Below are positions 27,728 to 41,000 of a DNA stretch of 64,000 nt, one piece after another. Location of the stretch: assembly GCA_023525715.1 (NCBI GenBank), contig CM042012.1, positions 47,879,561-47,943,560 of the forward strand, written 5' to 3'. Under the pieces are notes generated by a model, which was not told the origin of the DNA, ran no database searches, and was given only the letters and a program-made list of their open reading frames with translations. The translations under genes were made by a program, and so were the position numbers. Origin of the DNA: Cichorium intybus. Its lineage: Eukaryota > Streptophyta > Magnoliopsida > Asterales > Asteraceae. Each line of letters opens with the position of its first letter. The first letter of the stretch is position 1.

Positions 27728-28559
27728 TGCGGCTTGGGACCTCCAAAAAGTAATTTTTTATTTTACGTACAAGGGTTTATAGGAAGATGACTGGAAATTC
27801 GAGCATAACCACCACCGGAAACTGAGCTTCCATATTGTAAAACTCCTCAGGGGTATTTCTGTCAGAAAAAACTTCAAACTTATCAATAAACCAAAAAAAC
27901 TTCAGCCAAAACTCTATTAAACTCATACAAGCTATAAATAGCCCAAGTGATATGAATATCCAAAGCCCCATCAAACGAAAACCATCATCAGAAGAACAGG
28001 GTAAATTTAGCAATATCAAAACAATAGCCCAAGAAGAAACTTCTAAATTTTGATTACACCTGAATTTAGCCTCCAAGGGTAAAACCGTCCAGAACTGTCT
28101 TCCAATATGTAAATCACAGGAAGGCATTTAATTAAGCTAACCACCCTTTCTTTGCAGAATTCCACCAGGGGTAAAACTGTCCCAAATGAAAGAAACACTT
28201 CAAATGTAAACTGGTAACCAAATTCTAAGAAATACGCAATCGTGTTTGTTTTTTACTTAATGCATACAGAACAGCTTAATAAATCTAAATAAAGGGAAAC
28301 TTCCACTGTCATAATAAAGAAATAAATTTGAAAGTACAATGGTATAATTGGGTAAATCATCCAAAGTACAATGCGTTATTTGACAGTGTGAATATTAACC
28401 TGAGTGCGCTGTAGATTGTTTTTCCTCTAGCATTGTGCACAACTCATTCTTCAACCACAAGATCTAAAAAAAACCATATAAATATATAAATATATAATAA
28501 TTGTTAAAAGAAAAGTACGTCAGTATTTCTTGCATATACGAATAGGAGACCATATTACC

Positions 28560-29380
28560 TGATATTGAATGATCTGGAAGGGAATTAATCTCCACTTCCT
28601 TTGACACAACGATATAAAGTTCATCTTCATTAGTAAACTCGGAATCCGTTCGTCGTAATATACCATTTGACAATTTTACCCCTGCCCGGTTTATTTCATT
28701 TTCTTTCAACAACAATAGCCCTTTTGATCTTTCCTCTACTGCAGCATGTACAGCTAGGCTTTGTTTATTTCTCGAAACTTGTAATGTTGATTCATTTACA
28801 TTTTAATAACCCATGCAGTCGGTCTACAGAAGTTAACTACTGTGAAATGTTGACCTACCTAGTGACTGAAGCAATGTGATTGCATCCCCTGCGTCTTTTG
28901 TTGTCACTAATGCGGGTCCTATACAACATTGGACCAGCATAAGCTGTTAATTTTAATATGAGAAATCTACCCAATGAAGCCATTGTACTTTCAATTTTTT
29001 TCTTATTATAACATTGTACTTTGAAAAGACTACCAGTGTAGCAGTAAAAGTTGGTTTGTATTTGGAAGGCATTGGTAGAATTTTGAAAGTACAAAGTTGT
29101 AATAGGAAGAAACGGAAGTAGAAAACCATAATAAACACATGAATAAGGTTGTATTGCTATTTTTTGTAATTAACCCTGAATAAAAGTTATATTTCAAAGA
29201 AATATAAATATAGGACAAAAGAGAAAGAAAGGCAGATACCATAGAACTCACCCATAAGGAAACTTGTCAAGTAGGTCTTTCGAGCCTTTCCTTTTGCTAA
29301 GGTCTTTATCGGAGGGGTGGAGATCACGCAACCTGACCTCTTCAACAACAGCATGGTGGTTATTATGCATTTGCGAAATT
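28560..29380 (-). pseudogene. Unrecognised exon-like fragments
   Basis: Two minus-strand pieces look exonic: about 28562-28740, ending at a good donor (CAG/GTAATA), containing TNEDELYIVVSKEVEINSLP; and about 29265-29380, containing HHAVVEEVRLRDLHPSDK. Neither is a family I recognise. They lie downstream of the XH-domain fragment and within the span of the putative Helitron, so further captured exons or a decayed gene tail are both possible. Confidence 0.3.
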
Positions 29381-29789
29381 TTAAACATGAAGCACAATTT
29401 TATTCGAAAAAAACACGTCAGCAACTTCAACTGCAAATAAAAATATATTAAAACTTCAATACAATGGTTTTTATGGAATTATTTTAAACGAAATGTTGTA
29501 AATTGCTCACCGAATCATACAAAAGAGGCAGCCAAAAGCATTGAGGTGTAGAAGGATTTTTCATAATCAGTGACACGAGAATATAAAAAACATCATGATT
29601 AAAGGAATAAAATAAATACATTTATAAATAAATTGATATGTTAAAGAGTAAAATAAATAATTAATAATCACATACCAATATAAGGGATTCACCAGGTTTT
29701 CTAGCAGCATCAGTAACAACACCTTCTTGCACTTGCTGAAGAGACTTCTTGAATTCCGTATATCTCTTCAGATAAAAATAATAAATTTT

Positions 29790-29975
29790 AAGTAAATTAC
29801 AGAAATGGTCCCTGTAGTTTGGTGAAAATGTCAGGTTCTGTCCGATTTTAATTTTTCTTGCATACATAGTCCTCGTGCTGTCATTTTGTTGTGATTTTGG
29901 TCCCTCTTATTCACATTGTTAGTAATGAGACGTTAAGTTGTTATAAAATGACAATTTTACCCCTATTTTGTAATC
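29790..29975. repeat. Dispersed 'GGTCCCTGTAGTTTGG' repeat
   Basis: The phrases AATGGTCCCTGTAGTTTGG and GACAATTTTACCCC mark a repeat type often found in plant introns. Related stretches are at about 45010 (AATGGTCCATGTG), 52870 (AATGGTCCCTATGG) and 41340. Its transposon class is not evident. Confidence 0.45.
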
Positions 29976-29985
29976 AAATCGTAAC

Positions 29986-31400
29986 TTACTTGTGTAGAAA
30001 TTCAAGACCACCTTTTGATTCAGTGCCCATCAGTTCAATTAATCCTTCCCATTGCTGCATATAGACTCCCTCTTTCAAACTCGCCTTTCTGTTGTCCTTT
30101 TTGTTCCAAAGCTCAGCCAATGGGTATCTGCCACTTGGATTATATTCGTTCAGCTCTTTTAAAGCTGTGACAACCGCATTATACACATCCTCATCAAATT
30201 CAGCCTTCAAACCTGCAATCTTTTCATCTTCTTCATTCACTACTTCCTGACATTAATCTTCTGTTAAGGCCAATAAACATTTAAAAAAATCAAAATTAAT
30301 TTCATACCTTGCAGTCCTCTCCTATAGTGATGACCTTAAATGGATGCCAGTTTGGATCCCTCAAATGATCCTCCCACAACGATGCAAATTTGATTGTGTC
30401 TTCCTGACTTAAACAACGTCGTTTAGCAGAAACAATAAAAGGCTTTTCATCAACCTCCCCCATTCTTTTTACACCAATATACGCACGTGCAGAAGCAGTC
30501 ATTTCCTTTAAACCCTGTTGAAACAATGGCAAAAACGTAATTAAGTAATTAATAATAGATGCGTAAAATTCGAGTTCTAATCGTTGCTTTTCATCAATCT
30601 TTTTCTGAAGATCAATGATTTTATGGTGATGTTTTTCTTTTTCTCTCTGTCATGTGTATTCATAAATTTATATAAAAAAGAACCATAAACATTATATGAT
30701 ATGAAAGTTTGTAAGAAACCTTTTGATCATCAGCCATTTCAGCATTCTATCATCAGCTTTCATCTGCTCCAAAATTGCCATTTCGTTCTACAAAAAAAGA
30801 TAACATGAGATAATCTTGAATTAACAAAATGGATTTAATTTAATAGAAAAATATACCATTTTCTTTTCATTGTCAAGCTTCTTTTGTTCACTTTCATTTA
30901 AATCTTCACGTGCTCTCAATTCCTTTTCATGTTCTTCAAGGTGCATCTTGCTTTGTTCATGCTTAATGGAAATCTTTTGAAGTTGCTCATTCACCTTCTC
31001 TTGCATCATTTCATGTTCTAATAAAATAAAAAGTTAGAAACAAAACTAAAACATTCAAATTACAACTTTCATGAAACAGTACAATAAGTATATATATACC
31101 AGCATTGTAGTTTTCCATGATCATATTGAAGTCCTCAATCATCATTTCTTTCTGTTTTATAACAGAAGCCATATGATGATCCGTCTTGCTTATTTCACAC
31201 TGGATTTCTTCATTTTTCGCCTTCTAAACATTTACATAAACATTTTTAAGAACTAAATGTAACAACATGAAAGAAAATAAGTATTTTGATGATATACCTG
31301 ACATTCATCTACATGGAACCATTTCAATGGATTTTGAATGACATGATGTTCGTTGGTGTTCCAAGTGAAAGTGTGGTGATGCTTTTATGTAGCGAAATGA
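29986..31400 (-). pseudogene. XH-domain gene fragment (FDM/IDN2-like)
   Basis: Exons 30308-30514 and 29986-30246 (clean AG/GT junctions) encode YIGVKRMGEVDEKPF, SLWEDHLRDPNWHPFKV and LNEYNPSGRYPLAELWN, the signature of the XH domain in plant FDM/IDN2 proteins, which act with RNA-directed DNA methylation. Coiled-coil exons follow upstream at about 30820-31010 (HEQSKMHLEEHEKELRARE) and 31090-31230 (reads KAKNEEIQCEISKTDHHM then MIEDFNMIMENYNAG). The N-terminal XS and zinc-finger domains of complete family members are not found before unrelated sequence begins. Some exon borders lack good sites, so this is probably a captured or decayed fragment rather than a full gene. Confidence 0.7.
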
Positions 31401-32323
31401 TCAAACATCATTGTTCTGAAGTGGTAATAAGTTTAATCAATTTCTGCATCACTAAGTCCTGAAATTAACAAAACTGACTTGTAATAAGTTTTATAATTCA
31501 TCTGGAAAAGTAAGGAAATCAATTTGATTATTAAATTTATCAATCAGTACCCATGAGAGATTAGGCAAATAGAAGTGAGGTTTCCATCATTGCCGATCAA
31601 AGAAACAACAATTTGACCCACCTGTCCTCGTTGACCGCTTTGAAAAGCTTTTATCAAAATGAAAACCATAAATAGAAAATAAGAGGTAATAAAACATAGC
31701 AGAAGAGAAAGAGGGAAAAAGGCAGGTGTTTGTCGGCCTCAAATTAACATACAGCGCTAAGTTTCATATATTCATTGAAAGTAAAGATTTATATCCATCG
31801 AGACAAGTGTGAGAGATTAAAAGTACCTTTGCGGATGAGCGGCTAAATAACTATCCAAATTTGTAATGGTTTCCTTCTTCATTTAGAAACTATTCAAAGA
31901 ATTTCCATCATTCAAATATGGTCTTCCGGGTTTATTTGTGGTTTGATCTCTGGTTTTAACACCATTGATTTTTTTCCTGTTAAAGTCACAGTAAATTAGC
32001 ATTTTACTCTTCTTTTTAGATTTTCCAAAAATATTTACTTTTCTTTTCCATGGTTATTAAGGTACACGTGTATGCTACATCTCATGAATAAATTACACAA
32101 CCCAGATTCAAGTTCTTAGAATACGTTTGCTTCGGGGGCTAATTCATCGAACTTATTAATGTAATGAAGATTAGAAGATGGAAACGTACTCTTTTGAGGT
32201 TGTAAATTGATGAACTCATCCGTAGCTTCAAGTTGATGTTGCTATTCCCTAATTAATCCCACCTGCAACCAAAGATGAAAATCAAAAAGGTAACTGAGTA
32301 TAAATTTGAAGACATATACAAAC

Positions 32324-32490
32324 CTAATACATAGTTCCAAAATTCTGCATAGCTTTTGCCAATAAGGTCATCATCTTTTGCTGTTTCTTGTATGTTCCTC
32401 GTAACCTTGCTTCCATGGCTTGAACTTGTGCCCTAGTGTTTTGCTGCTGTTGTCGAACTCGCACGACCATTATCGATTGCAGCAGGATTA
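32324..32490 (-). pseudogene. Heat shock factor HR-A/B fragment
   Basis: The minus strand encodes VVRVRQQQQNTRAQVQAMEA, then RLRGTYKKQQKMMTLLAKAM and a terminal QNFGTMY before a stop. This is the oligomerisation region (heptad repeats HR-A/B) of plant class A heat shock transcription factors. Complete HSFs have a DNA-binding domain upstream and activation motifs downstream; neither is present here. Family members continue QNP where this reads QNF. It lies next to the XH-domain fragment with no relationship between the two parent genes. Confidence 0.75.
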
Positions 32491-32589
32491 CCACATAATC
32501 CACCCATTGAATCACCAAAACAAACAGCCAATTGCAGGTATAGACCGAAGTAATCAAAAGTAACATCGAACCAAAATAAAATTCCTATA

Positions 32590-33204
32590 TATCGCCGTGG
32601 AAACGTGAATCAAATACCTGATTGTTCAGTAAAAGAGCCCTAATCTTCTTATCAAACTCGAATTGGAGCTGTATGAGTCCTCTGAAAAAGAAGCTTCATC
32701 TGAATAAAAATGAGTAAAGAGGGCGAGGATCGATACGATAGAGGAGAAGTGTTCGAGGAAGAGGTGGCAACAGGGGAAAAGTGGTAGGCGGAAAGAAGAA
32801 GACGAAGGTGAGTCGCCATTGTGGGTGTCAAGGAGACTTACACGGGTTGAGGGAGGAGGCGATGTGTCGAGCAGAGCGGGAGAGGTGGAAGCAAAGTGGC
32901 ATAATATCATTGGCAAAGAAGAGGCACCCCGCTAAAATTTCTCAAACCCCCCTCACCCCCCAATCCTTCTAGAAATCTGCTCACATTTAAACTATATAAG
33001 AATATTATCTTAGTTGTTAAAAAAAAAAACACCAACAAGAACTTTAAAGGACCAATTTATACACTTTTGGGAGTACAATAAATCGAAAGCACAAAAGTAG
33101 ATGGGAGTAAATTGCAACATTCTTAAGAAACAAGGGATTCGTTTAAATACCATAAACCAAACCCTTTTCTTCGTCCCTGTCCACCGCCGTTGATTCATAC
33201 AACC
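32590..33204. other. Spacer and 5' region of the helicase gene
   Basis: A GC-richer patch at 32690-32960 has short frames without recognisable domains. The minus-strand phrase TCTTATATAGTTTAAATGTG near 32990 resembles a Helitron 5' end but is not preceded by the expected A, so I do not call it. The 200 bases before 33205 should hold the helicase promoter and 5' UTR; no TATA box stands out. Confidence 0.35.
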
Positions 33205-36120
33205 ATGGCGTCAACAGAATCTTCGAATCCAAACAGAGCCTTAACTGATACTCGTTTCTCCGACCTCAATCCACCGCTTTCCGATGAAGTCCTAGACGCC
33301 CTATCTACTTCAGGCTTCGAATTCTGCACCCCCGTTCAGGCAGCCACTATACCCCTGTTATGCAGCTACAAGGACGTCGCGGTCGACGCCGCCACCGGTT
33401 CGGGTAAAACCCTAGCATTTGTTGTTCCACTCGTCGAGATACTCCGTCGCACGAAGTCTGTTAAACCTCAAGAGGTACCTCCTTTTCCCTAACGACTCAC
33501 AGGCAGGCATACCCAACTATAACTCAAAGCTTTTGTGGTCAATTGGCTATCTCGTGCTTAACCGTTTCAATGTCTATAGGTCCTCGGAATTATCATATCT
33601 CCAACGAGAGAATTGTCATCACAAATATTTCATGTCGCACAACCATTTATTTCATCACTACCAGATGTTAAGCCGATGCTTCTTGTTGGAGGATCAGAAG
33701 TGAAAGTAGACATGAAGAAAATAGAGGATGAAGGAGCGAATTTGTTAATAGGCACACCTGGTAGACTACATGACATAATGGAACGCATGGATATCTTGGA
33801 TTTTCGTAGCCTTGAGGTAATTATTCTTCTCCCATTCATGGCTATACATTATCCTCTTGTAACTCGATACTAGAAACAACTTTGTGGCATTACAGATTTT
33901 GATTTTGGATGAAGCTGATAGACTACTGGATATGGGATTCCAGAAACAGATAAACTCCATAATCTCCCGCTTACCAAAGCTACGTAGAACTGGTCTTTTT
34001 TCAGCTACTCAAACTGAAGCTGTTGAAGAACTATCAAAAGCAGGATTAAGAAACCCTGTAAGGGTTGAAGTTCGTGCAGAAACAAAATCATTAGAACATG
34101 CAGCCTCCTCAAAAACACCTTCAGGCCTTCACATTGAGGCATGTATGCAGCCAAAATTTTGAGATGATCTAATGAAGTTTTTTGTTTTAATTGATTCATT
34201 ATAATTTTGGGGATTGCAGTTTATTAAATGTGAAGCGGATAGGAAATCATCACAGCTTGTGGACTTCTTTATTAAGAACAAGTCGAAGAAGATGATAGTG
34301 TGAGTTGATTTTAAGTGCTTTCTGGATGACCGAGGGTAAAACGGTAATAATGAATGCTTTTCTGTCTGCAGGTATTTTATGACGTGTGCTTGTGTGGATT
34401 ATTGGGGAGTTGTACTTCCACGGCTTGCTGTTTTGAAGGGGGTGTCTTTAATTTCTCTTCATGGGAAAATGAAGCAAGTAAGACAATGAATCTAAGGGTC
34501 TGTTTGATATGATGGAATCAGGGAGGAATGGAATGGAATGAAAAAACCTTATTGTTCTGTGATCTGTCCACTGGAATTGAATGCACCATTTCTAAAGGAA
34601 TTTGATTCATTCCATTTTGTTAACTTTCATTCCTTAGACAAGTTTTTATTTCATTGCATCTTGGAATGGAATGAAAAATTGCAATATAAAGCATTTTTTC
34701 ATAATTAGAAACACATTATGTTATAAATTTTCATTCCATTCCATGATGAAAGAAAAAAGAACAACCCACGACTAAGGAATGAAAATTAACAAAAGGGACG
34801 GAACCACATTCCTTCAAGAATTCTACATTCCAATGGAATGAACCATTCCATTCCCTCGTACCAAACATGAGAAATCATGTCTAATGTTAATTGCCTTTGT
34901 ATTACTTTGTTAGACAGCAAGAGAGAAAGCCTTGGCATCATTTACATCTCTTTCAGATGGCATCCTTTTGTGTACCGATGTTGCAGCACGAGGACTTGAC
35001 ATTCCAGGTGTCGATTGCATAGTGCAGGTACAATTATAATTATTTTTTATTTTTAGAAAAATAAAATTGTACTGATATCTTTATTTATACTTTGCAGTAT
35101 GACCCTCCTCAAGACCCTAATGTATTTGTTCACAGAGTTGGGCGGACTGCTAGGTTGGGACGCCAAGGAAGCGCCATTGTTTTTCTTTTACCAAAGGTCT
35201 TCACTTTTTAGTTTTTACAATTTTGCCCTCAACTTACTTTTTTTTTCTTAAATAATATATTTTTTAATCATATAGGAAGAAGCATATGTGGAATTTTTGC
35301 GCATTAAAAGAATTCCACTAGAAGAAAAAATGTGCTCCGAAGACGCACTTGACGTGGTTCCTCAAGTAAGCCTCACCTCATTTTAAAACCAATTTACATT
35401 TTCCACCCTTGTATTTTATCTATTTCTAAATTAACCCCTCGCATTTTCCAATCTTGTTCAGATACGCGATGCTGCCAAGAAGGATCGCGATGTGATGGAA
35501 AAAGGATTACGAGCATTTGTGTCCTACATTCGTGCTTATAAAGAGCATCACTGCAATTTCATTCTCAGGTTACTTTTAATTTCTATGATTAATTTTATCA
35601 TTTTATGTTATGTGTTTGACTTTTTTTTTGACTTTTTTGTATGTTTAGATGGAAAGATCTAGAAATTGGAAAGTTAGGTATGGGATATGGCTTATTGCAA
35701 CTACCTTCAATGTCGGAAGTAAAGCAAAACTCGCTATCTACTGAGGGTTTTATTGCTGTTGAAGATTTAAACCTCGAAGAGATCAAGTTTAAGTAAGTTT
35801 GTGTCATAATGTAAATTGTAATTTAGGATGAAATTGTTAATTTTTATTTACCCAGGGATAAATCTCGGGAGAAACAAAGAAAGAAAAACTTGCAAGTAAA
35901 GAAAGACATGCCACAAGAGCAAAAACCTCACAAGGGTAAAGCTGCCATGAAGAATGCAAGTATGGTGATGAAGAAGAAAACAGCCAAACAAAGACGCGCT
36001 AAACAGTCTGCTGAAGATGATGATGAACTTACAAGAGACTATCGCCTTTTGAAAAAGCTTAAAAAGGGGGCTATTAATGAAACCGAGTTTGCAAAACTAA
36101 CGGGAACTGAAGAGCTTTGA
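33205..36120 (+). CDS. RH18: DEAD-box ATP-dependent RNA helicase, RH18/DDX55 type
   Basis: Eleven exons: 33205-33474, 33580-33816, 33896-34138, 34220-34299, 34372-34477, 34914-35027, 35098-35196, 35276-35365, 35462-35568, 35649-35792, 35856-36120. They sum to 1755 nt (584 residues), close to the usual length. All helicase motifs are present: Q motif FEFCTPVQAATIP, Walker A AATGSGKT (62-69), PTRELSSQ, TPGRLHD, DEAD (174-177), SAT (205-207), SLHGKM, TDVAARGLDIPG and HRVGRTARLGR. A basic Lys-rich tail ends the protein. The start ATG has a strong context (ACCATGGC). The family (Spb4/DDX55) unwinds pre-rRNA in 60S ribosome assembly in the nucleolus; that role is inferred from homology. Intron 3 uses a GC donor (GAG/GCATGT). 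Intron 5 carries a MITE. Confidence 0.95.
34496..34868. mobile_element. MITE-like insertion in helicase intron 5
   Basis: The segment starts CTGTTTGATATGATGGAAT and ends ATTCCATTCCCTCGTACCAAACA, inverted copies of each other, with more GGAATGGAATG / CATTCCATTCC pairs inside. It has no coding capacity and makes the host intron (436 bp) several times longer than its neighbours. The same GGAATGG-rich style recurs in intron 8 of the phosphatase gene. Confidence 0.65.
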
Positions 36121-38041
36121 GGAGGCGATGTTTTGGCCGGTTGTACATTGATGTACAAGTATCTAACTGCTAGAGATATGATACAGTTTTGTAAGGGAAT
36201 TTTGGCCGTGGAGTGAGGATTAACCGTGCAGAGCCAACTGCTTATGTAGATTTTGAGAAATCTTATTAGATGCAAGAGTTGAAGATTGATGAGGCCGATA
36301 CTCGGGGAGACGAAGACAATGTTTATTGTTAGGGGTGTTGTTTGATAATTTAATTTTATTTCAGTTTTGTGGATTAGTTTAGTGGAAAAGGATAGTTATC
36401 ACATGTAATAACGCTTTAATTGGTTTTATACCTCGGTTTATGTTTAAAGGACTTTGACAAACCAAACACGATAATGAAGATGCAAAGAACGATAATAACA
36501 CTTGGATTTATCGTGGTTTATTTAAACAGAGTAATCAAGCAATGTCCACAGGCAAATTGGAGAGATTTATTGATAATCCTGAAGAATATGCTAAAATGCA
36601 TTTCCTGCTATAATCACACATTTTTAGGGTCACAATCAAAGAGATTTATTTGTAACAACCATTTGACCGTTTTTTTTTTGTTGGATTGTAGCACATGGGA
36701 CTATGGTATCACCGATATAAGCTGATTTATGATTGAACATAACAAACTTGGTCCCCGAGTTACTAGGTCAAACTGCAGCTGCTCCTCATCATCGAAGAAT
36801 GAAACATGATGTACACTGAAGTCAAAGCTCAAATGTTGACCCCCCGTAACTAGTATCTGCGCTTCGGTATTCGACTATTGCCAAACTTTGGACTTTATTT
36901 GTGCCAAGTTTGCTTCTTAACTTCTCTCCAAGCTCTACTTTTTGTAGCTGATGTTTCGGTGCTGAAACCACGATATCAGACTTCATACTCAAACCGCCGC
37001 CGCTTCCTTTGTCAGCACCACCATTGCCGTCACCTATGTTGTTGCCACCTCCGCACCATCATTACCATCTGGTTTGTTTAGTATCAGCTGTAATCAATAT
37101 GGTTTAGTATAATTTATGTAGCATGCAGACTTTAAAAAAACAAATAGTTAATTTTTAAGACTTCAAACTTATGGTCTACGTATTCCTCTATCTATGTGAA
37201 AAAAAACTGCAGATATTCTACATCTTAAAAATAAACAACACCCGAAAATAATCTTTTATTCTAATGTGTGTCCTCCCGTAGACATAAAATGTCACACATT
37301 TTTTTTACAAAAAACAGACACCACCTAAGAAAATATAAACACATTATTTAAACAACCTTTCGTTTGAAAAAATGTACACACGAACCAACTGAAGCTATAA
37401 AACTTATTCTAATATTTAACTATCCTTAAATATTTTATATTAAAATTATACTAAATTTTTCGTACGTAAGTATCTTCAGACTTCAATGGCGAGTACAATT
37501 AGGCAAGTAGCGATAGTATTTTTAGCTATTCTCACTTAGTGAGCTAGTGAGACTTGTTTTAGTTTTTCTATAAAGCTTATTGCCATTGTTAATTTATATT
37601 GTAATAAAATGTGTTTGATAAACCTGATGAAAATAAAAATAAAGTATATCAAAATGACTCGATAGTAATCATAGTATTTGGCAAAACCGGCTTTAAGATT
37701 TAGTTTTTTAGTTTAAAAATTAAATAAAGGAAAATTTATTTTTAAAATAATGATAAATTTACATAAAACTCTCTAATTTAAATCATTAAGATGTTAGATC
37801 ATCAAAACCGGACGTACGAGTTTGAGAAAAGTGCAAACATGAAACACCCCATTGGTCGGTCCATATTTCTTACGTGTGCCGCGCCACACCGAATTGCCAA
37901 AGTTCAGTTAAACTGACAATAGCTTCCACCAAATTCTGTTGTCCTCGTCGTCGAGTCGACTTCCACAAGTTCTACCCATAATCATCTCATTTTCCGTACG
38001 ACGAATATCGACTGCGTGCTTGTGTTTAAGTATTTGTGACA
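36121..38041. other. Spacer between helicase and phosphatase genes
   Basis: The first 250-300 bases are likely the helicase 3' UTR. The rest is AT-rich with no domains. A cluster of CCGCCGCCG/CACCACCATTG-like trinucleotides lies at 36995-37065. The last 200 bases before 38042 should include the phosphatase promoter and 5' UTR. Confidence 0.4.
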
Positions 38042-41000
38042 ATGGACAAGCGAGCGATGTTAGGGTTTACGATATTGTTATTCTACTATCATTCAATTGC
38101 TTCAAACGCTGAAGCAACATTCGACGTTCGTCACCATCTGTCTACTGTAACAAGGTACAATCTCGTTTAATGCACTCGATTTTATCATCACTTTAGCTTT
38201 ACTGTGTAATTTTTCGGCTTAATGGACGAACATGCATACGAAATTCGGGTGCGCGCGAGATTCAAATGTTATTGATAAGGTTTGTAAACTGTAATTGTTC
38301 TCCGTAATAGTATTCCTCAACGAAATTCTGACGTTCAATTAGGATCAAGAGCATATCGATGAATTTTGTTCGCTTGAAATAAAATAATTTCAATTTGGAA
38401 TGCTAATTGAGAGAGTAGAGGTACCGTATCTTGCAAATTGTAGTTGTTACACTGGCCTCACTCTGTATTTTATGATTATGTCTTAGTTTGAGTTCATGTT
38501 GTCATTAGAAAAGCAACTAATTGATTAACCTGTAACCTTCATACGGATTTGTACATTTCTGTGCAGATATCATGTTGTAAAAGAGACGAAGAAGCATTTG
38601 TTGGCAACATCAACTATTCCTGATCAATGTTCTCCTATCCACTTAAACCTTGTGGTATTTCCCATTTATAATCAGAAATCAGCAGCATTAACTTCACACT
38701 GATCAATATTCTCTATTGTATTCAGGCAAGACATGGAACACGGGATCCTACAAAAAAATGGATCAAAGGCATGGAAGACTTATCAATTCAACTTAAATCC
38801 CTTGTAAAAAACGCAAAAGAAAGAGGCTCATCTCTAGAGAACCTTCCTACCTGGATACAGAAATGGAGTTCACCATGGAAGGGGAAAACTAAAGGTGCAT
38901 ATTTAGTACCTGAAGGAGAAGATGAACTGTATAACCTTGGACTCAGATTCAAGGAAAGGTTTCCAGAACTGTTTAATGACGATTATCACCCTGACATATA
39001 TCAAATTAGGGCAAGCCAGGTTAGTAATTGGTTAATGGTTATTCCTTTCTGTACTCTAAAAGCTACTGAATTTGTTTTTTTTCTTTTTTTTTTTTTCTTT
39101 TGAGGGTGAATTAGGTTCCAAGAGCATCTGCTAGTGCTGTGGCATTTGGAATGGGGATGTTTAGTGGGCAAAAAGAAGGAAGGCATCGAGCTTTTGCTGT
39201 CATCACTGAAAGCCGTGCAAATGATATAATGTTGAGATTTCATGATTGCTGTCAGAATTACAGGGTACATAACCAAACTTCCTTTGTTGTTACAAATAGT
39301 TATTCATTGTTTTTCTATTACTATGATGCAGGAAATAACAAAAAATCAGGAATCTGTTGTTCAAAAGCTTAAACAGCCTGTGTTTGATGAAATTACCTTG
39401 TCATTAGCAGCAAGATATAAGCTTAATTTCACATGGAATGATATATCTTCACTCTGGTTTCTATGCAAGCAGGTAATAACTGTGAAATAATACTTATGGG
39501 ATAAAAACTAATTTTTTATATTTGTTTGACGAATTTTGTGTTGTATTTGTATTGTAGGAAGCATCTTTGTTTAATATAACTGATCAAGCTTGTGGTCTTT
39601 TTACCAAAGATGAGGTACATCTTGACTCTTTAAAAGTCAATGTCATAATAAGAAAAAAAGTTGAAATACAATGATATACTCAAGTATTTTTTTCTTAGTA
39701 CCATGTCTTAATAAGAAAAAAATGAAATACAATGATGTGATAGAAAGAAATGAAAGTAATGGAATTATAGCTATAATAAACAAATAAAGTGAAGTACGTT
39801 GCTATTTCTTACATTTATCCTTATTAATAAAGAAATGGAATTATAGGTAAATTTGTTGGAGTGGACAGATGATATAGAAACATTCATATTGAGGGGTTAC
39901 GGAAATTCACTAAATTACCGAATGGGAGTTCCATTATTGGAAGATGTCATTTCATCCATGGAGCAGGCCATTATAGCAAATAAGGGTACTTGGGTCATTT
40001 TAAATTTTCATTTACATTAATGATTTTAATTTATTAAACTTAAGATCCATTCAGAAGGACATGCAGCTGGGAGTTATGAGAAAGCAAGGCTACGGTTTGC
40101 TCATGCCGAGACTTTGGTCCCTTTTTCATGTTTGATTGGTCTCTTTATTGATGAATCTGGTGAGTTCTTTGACTATTAGGGTTTATTTTGTTGGATGGAA
40201 CGGAATCGTTCATTACCATTCCATTGTCATGTTTGGTTACTCTGTTGGAATGGTAGTACTTGAGCAACGCATCATTCCTTTCTATATTATCAACCAAACA
40301 ACGTCTTTTTGGTGGTAATGGAATATTGTTTTCCATTCATTCATTCATGCATTCCAAACAGTACCTTAGCGTATGTTTAGAAGGATGGAATGGAATGACA
40401 AAGGTAATAGAATAAGCAATGTAATGGAAAGAGTAATTATATTCCATGATCATGTTTGGTTGGCCTGTAGGAATTCAATGAACTTTTATATTATATGTAA
40501 ATACAAGGTATAGTTTTAACATTATCTACTAAATGGTCTTATTGGGTGAAATGTTCAGAGTTTGAGAAAGTAGAAAGAGAAGAGTCCATGGAAGTCCCTC
40601 CAAAGCCACCACAAAAAAGAAATTGGAGGGACAGCAAGGTGGCGCCTTTTAGTGGGAATAATGCTTTAGTCTTATACCATTGTCCATTAAACAATGAAAC
40701 CAAATACTTTGTGCAACTTCTACACAATGAACAACCAATGCCCATGGCTGTAAGATTTTCTCTTTTTATCTTTTTTATCTTCAAATTTATAAATATTATT
40801 ATTATATCAAAGGTCTTTTCAAAGTCTTTTTTTTGGTATAAAGTAATCGGAATGGAAAATCATTAATGTTTCAAAAGACATCAAAACTTCAGTAAATTAT
40901 TATTTTTTCTTCTAATTTCCAAATATAACTATATTTTTTATTATAATTATATTTTAAGGTTTCATGGTTTTTAATTTTTTAATATTTGTAGACATTTTGT

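Noticed and set aside
32626..32916. 96-codon minus-strand frame next to the HSF fragment
   Set aside because: Ser/Pro/Phe-rich low-complexity translation of a GA/CT-rich stretch, not resembling any HSF region.
32960..33010. Helitron 5' end (minus-strand TCTTATATAG)
   Set aside because: The preceding base is T rather than the A expected at the A/T insertion site, and no second copy is available to confirm it.
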